This document shows positions 59,741 to 64,000 of a DNA stretch of 64,000 bases, piece after piece. This DNA comes from Actinomadura graeca (GTDB taxonomy: Bacteria > Actinomycetota > Actinomycetes > Streptosporangiales > Streptosporangiaceae). The notes below the pieces were generated by a model that was not told where the DNA came from, did not search any database, and worked only from the letters and a program-made list of their open reading frames with translations. Position 1 is the first letter of the stretch, and each line of letters begins with the position of its first letter. Location of the stretch: NCBI RefSeq assembly GCF_019175365.1, contig NZ_CP059572.1, forward strand, positions 5,270,001 to 5,334,000. Reading direction: 5' to 3'. Made by a program: the position numbers and the translations under genes.

Positions 59741-60618
59741 ACGCCGACCGGCAGGGCGACGACGCGCGGCACCGCCCCGGCGGGCGCGGCCCCCTCGAAG
59801 AGACCATCGCCTCCGGCCTGGCCTTCCTGCGCCGCCGCCTCAACGGCGAGTACGAGGTCGACGAGTTCGGCTTCGATCCCGACTTCAACCGCACCGTGCT
59901 GCTGCCCCTCGCCCGCGCGCTCTACCAACACTGGTTCCGCGTGGAGGTCTCCGGCGTGGAGCACGTCCCCGCCGGGGGCGCCCTCGTCGTCGCCAACCAC
60001 TCCGGCACGATCCCGCTCGACGCGATCATGCTCTCCGTCGCGGTCCACGACCACGCCGGACGCGACCTGCGCCTGCTCGGCGCCGACCTCGTCTACCAGG
60101 TGCCCGTCCTCGGCCACCTGTCCCGCAAGGCCGGCCACACGCTGGCCTCTCCCGCCGACGCGTCCCGCCTGCTCGGCAAGGACGAGCTGGTCGGCGTCTT
60201 CCCCGAGGGCTTCAAGGGCGTCGGCAAGCCGTTCGCCGACCGCTACCGGCTCCAGCGGTTCGGCCGCGGCGGGTTCGTCGAGACGGCGCTGCGCGCGGGC
60301 GTGCCGATCGTCCCCGCCGCCATCGTGGGCGCCGAGGAGATCTACCCGAAGATCGCCGACGTGCGCCCGCTCGCCCGCCTGCTCGGCCTCCCGTACTTCC
60401 CGGTCACGCCGACGTTCCCGCTGCTCGGCCCGGCGGGGCTCGTCCCGCTCCCGTCCAAGTGGATGATCCGGTTCGGCGAGCCCATGCCGCTGGAGGAGTA
60501 CGACGCAGCCTCCGCCGACGACCCGATGACCGTCTTCGAGATCACCGACCAGGTCCGCGAGACCGTCCAGCAGATGCTCAACGAGACCGTCCTGCGGCGG
60601 GGCCCGGCCTTCTTCTAA
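59737..60618 (+). CDS. Lysophospholipid acyltransferase family protein (PlsC-like)
   Basis: A 293-residue 1-acyl-glycerophosphate acyltransferase-like protein, counterpart of Rv0502. The catalytic region is VANHSGTIPLDAIMLS, in which histidine and aspartate are separated by six residues, not the classic HX4D; the closely related family members share this form. Later motifs are FPEGFKGVGKPFADRYRLQR and GVPIVPAAIVGAEEIYP, as in PlsC. An N-terminal helical part (LEETIASGLAFLRRRLNGEY) may attach to the membrane surface. ATG 59737 overlaps the epimerase stop (ATGA). Acyl donor and acceptor are unknown. Confidence 0.87.
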   Translation: MNADRQGDDARHRPGGRGPLEETIASGLAFLRRRLNGEYEVDEFGFDPDFNRTVLLPLARALYQHWFRVEVSGVEHVPAGGALVVANHSGTIPLDAIMLSVAVHDHAGRDLRLLGADLVYQVPVLGHLSRKAGHTLASPADASRLLGKDELVGVFPEGFKGVGKPFADRYRLQRFGRGGFVETALRAGVPIVPAAIVGAEEIYPKIADVRPLARLLGLPYFPVTPTFPLLGPAGLVPLPSKWMIRFGEPMPLEEYDAASADDPMTVFEITDQVRETVQQMLNETVLRRGPAFF

Positions 60619-60670
60619 TGACCGGGGGCCCGGCTGGGCAATGTCAGGGGGGCATGGCACGATTTCGCAG

Positions 60671-61114
60671 GTGGACAGCACCGCGGACCGACACCTGGGC
60701 GACCTCGCGCGGCTGCGCCGCGTCCGCGACCGGATCGACCGGGACTACGCACAGCCCCTGGACGTCGAGGCGCTCGCCCGTGGTGTGCACATGTCGGCGG
60801 GGCATCTCAGCCGCCAGTTCCGCCTCGCCTACGGGGAGTCACCGTACAGCTACCTGATGACGCGGCGCATCGAGCGCGCCATGGCCCTGCTGGACCGAGG
60901 CGACCTCAGCGTCACCGACGTGTGCTTCGCGGTCGGCTGCTCCTCGCTCGGCACGTTCAGCACCCGCTTCGCCGAGCTGGTGGGGATGCCGCCGAGCGCC
61001 TACCGGCGCCGCGAGGCGGGCGCCGCGGCGGGTATGCCGTCGTGCCTGGCGAAGCAGGTGACCCGGCCGATCAGGAATCGAGAAGCGCCGGACACGGGCC
61101 CGCACCTAGCCTGA
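60671..61114 (+). CDS. AraC-family transcriptional regulator
   Basis: A 147-residue regulator in which the AraC-type double HTH is nearly all of the protein: LDVEALARGVHMSAGHLSRQ then FRLAYGESPYSYLMTRRIER (first HTH) and VTDVCFAVGCSSLGTFSTRF then AELVGMPPSAYRRRE (second HTH). No ligand domain is present; the C-terminal tail GMPSCLAKQVTRPIRN is conserved in this subgroup. GTG 60671 was chosen; the frame extends to 60641 without support. The UvrA-like gene is 157 bases downstream on the same strand. Such AraC/UvrA pairs are common in actinobacteria and are probably drug- or stress-responsive. Confidence 0.85.
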   Translation: MDSTADRHLGDLARLRRVRDRIDRDYAQPLDVEALARGVHMSAGHLSRQFRLAYGESPYSYLMTRRIERAMALLDRGDLSVTDVCFAVGCSSLGTFSTRFAELVGMPPSAYRRREAGAAAGMPSCLAKQVTRPIRNREAPDTGPHLA

Positions 61115-61271
61115 CCGGCATGGACGTCGGCGGCCGCGCGACCCCGGGCGCGATCCCGCCGGCGGCCTGACCCGCCGTCCGGGAGCGGGCGCCGGGACGT
61201 CCGGACGACTCCGCAGATCAGGTAGACATGGGCCGGAGCGGCCCCGCCCGACAGATGGGAACACCACAAGC

Positions 61272-63656
<2,385 letters not shown>

Positions 63657-63669
63657 CCTCGGGGAACCG

Positions 63670-63703
63670 GGCCCCGGCGCCAGCGGACGCGGCGCTCGGG
63701 GCC
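63670..63703. terminator. Bidirectional hairpin between convergent genes
   Basis: GGCCCCGGCGCC at 63670-63681 pairs with GGCGCTCGGGGCC at 63691-63703, with one bulged base, around a nine-base loop. It lies between the UvrA-like stop and the HAD gene's stop and could serve both. Confidence 0.6.
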
Positions 63704-63731
63704 GCGGTGACGCGGCGAGGAGGGCGGCGGG

Positions 63732-64000
63732 TCAGTTCGCGCGGTAGTGCTTGCGCAGGGCGATGCCGGCGGCGACACCGCCGGCGAGGGCCCCGGCCCC
63801 GGCGGCGGCGGGAAGCGCGACCATGGTGACCTTGCGCCCGGTCCGGAAGTCGTGGACCGGCCAGCCGTTCCGCCTCGCGTGCTCGCGGAGCGCGGAGTCG
63901 GGGTTGACGGCGTGCGGGTGGCCCACGGCGGTGAGCATCGGCAGGTCGTTGAACGAGTCGCTGTAGGCGGAGCAGCGGGCGAGGTCGAGCCCCTCGCGCT
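63732..64000 (-). CDS. HAD-family phosphatase, C-terminal fragment
   Basis: Only the last 88 codons are inside the window; the gene runs off the right edge. The end of the HAD core is visible: AYSDSFNDLPMLTAVGHPHA contains the motif IV acidic residues (S-D-S-x-N-D), and VNPDSALREHARRNGWPVHD then FRTGRK follows, as in HAD-IB SerB-like phosphatases. A Gly/Ala-rich membrane-like stretch (VALPAAAGAGALAGGVAAGI) ends the protein. By position after Rv0502-like genes it corresponds to SerB1 (Rv0505c) of M. tuberculosis; the substrate may be phosphoserine or another phosphate ester. Confidence 0.8.
   Translation of the reverse strand, partial: REGLDLARCSAYSDSFNDLPMLTAVGHPHAVNPDSALREHARRNGWPVHDFRTGRKVTMVALPAAAGAGALAGGVAAGIALRKHYRAN

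Overview
The window is very GC-rich, with GTG/TTG starts, promoters placed so that some messages would be leaderless, a small chaplin-like secreted protein, Lsr2, ClpC, DisA and a bS22-type micro-ribosomal protein. This points to a filamentous actinobacterium. The gene set and style resemble Actinomadura and other Streptosporangiales, but that placement is an inference from gene content, not from a marker comparison.

Layout. 1-680: an alpha/beta hydrolase (5' end only) divergent from a MarR regulator, with palindromes between them. 680-2727: two kilobases with no gene, made of repeats: a long 7-bp-period tract bracketed by diverged 125-bp repeats, then a G/T-rich stretch. 2728-11228: a cytochrome P450, a MidA-type methyltransferase, a NarL-type two-component pair, a chaplin-like protein and a MacB/FtsX-type ABC exporter. 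11767-18887: the cofactor block DUF2520 gene-panC-panD-nadB-nadC-coaX-lysS, in which panD is cut to 48 codons. 18954-26194: P450 and LacI regulator, a mini LuxR regulator, an NlpC/P60 peptidoglycan hydrolase behind a c-di-AMP riboswitch, an ArgA-type acetyltransferase and two RDD membrane proteins. 26195-27687 is non-coding, followed by lsr2 and clpC. 31-38 kb is accessory: an HTH-nucleotidyltransferase protein, an adenosine-deaminase-like enzyme divergent from a NADAR-domain protein, a beta-lactamase-like lipoprotein, mutY and a membrane-anchored protein with a tandem repeat.

38.7-43.8 kb holds radA and disA with a structured tandem repeat upstream, a hydrolase and a methyltransferase. 43.95-50.3 kb holds a TIM-barrel isomerase, TetR, an ABC-2 exporter, an LCP protein, proline dehydrogenase and proC. 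50.4-57.5 kb holds a small membrane protein, a MacA/MacB-like exporter, an esterase, AcuC and a PF15698 phosphatase. 57.9-64 kb holds an excisionase-type HTH, the 32-residue bS22 protein, an epimerase, a PlsC acyltransferase, an AraC regulator, a UvrA paralogue and the 3' end of a HAD phosphatase. The TIM barrel/proC/HTH/bS22/epimerase/acyltransferase/HAD order matches the M. tuberculosis Rv0498-Rv0505c neighbourhood, with about 7.5 kb inserted after proC.

How the genes connect. panC, coaX, nadB and nadC make pantothenate, CoA and NAD precursors, so the broken panD raises the question of where beta-alanine comes from. DisA makes c-di-AMP, and the riboswitch ahead of the NlpC/P60 gene is a predicted reader of it. 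ClpC sits behind two matches to the ClgR operator. The observations most worth following up are the truncated panD, the NADAR/deaminase/NTase island, the repeat tract at 0.7-2.7 kb, the tandem hairpin repeat upstream of radA and the c-di-AMP circuit.
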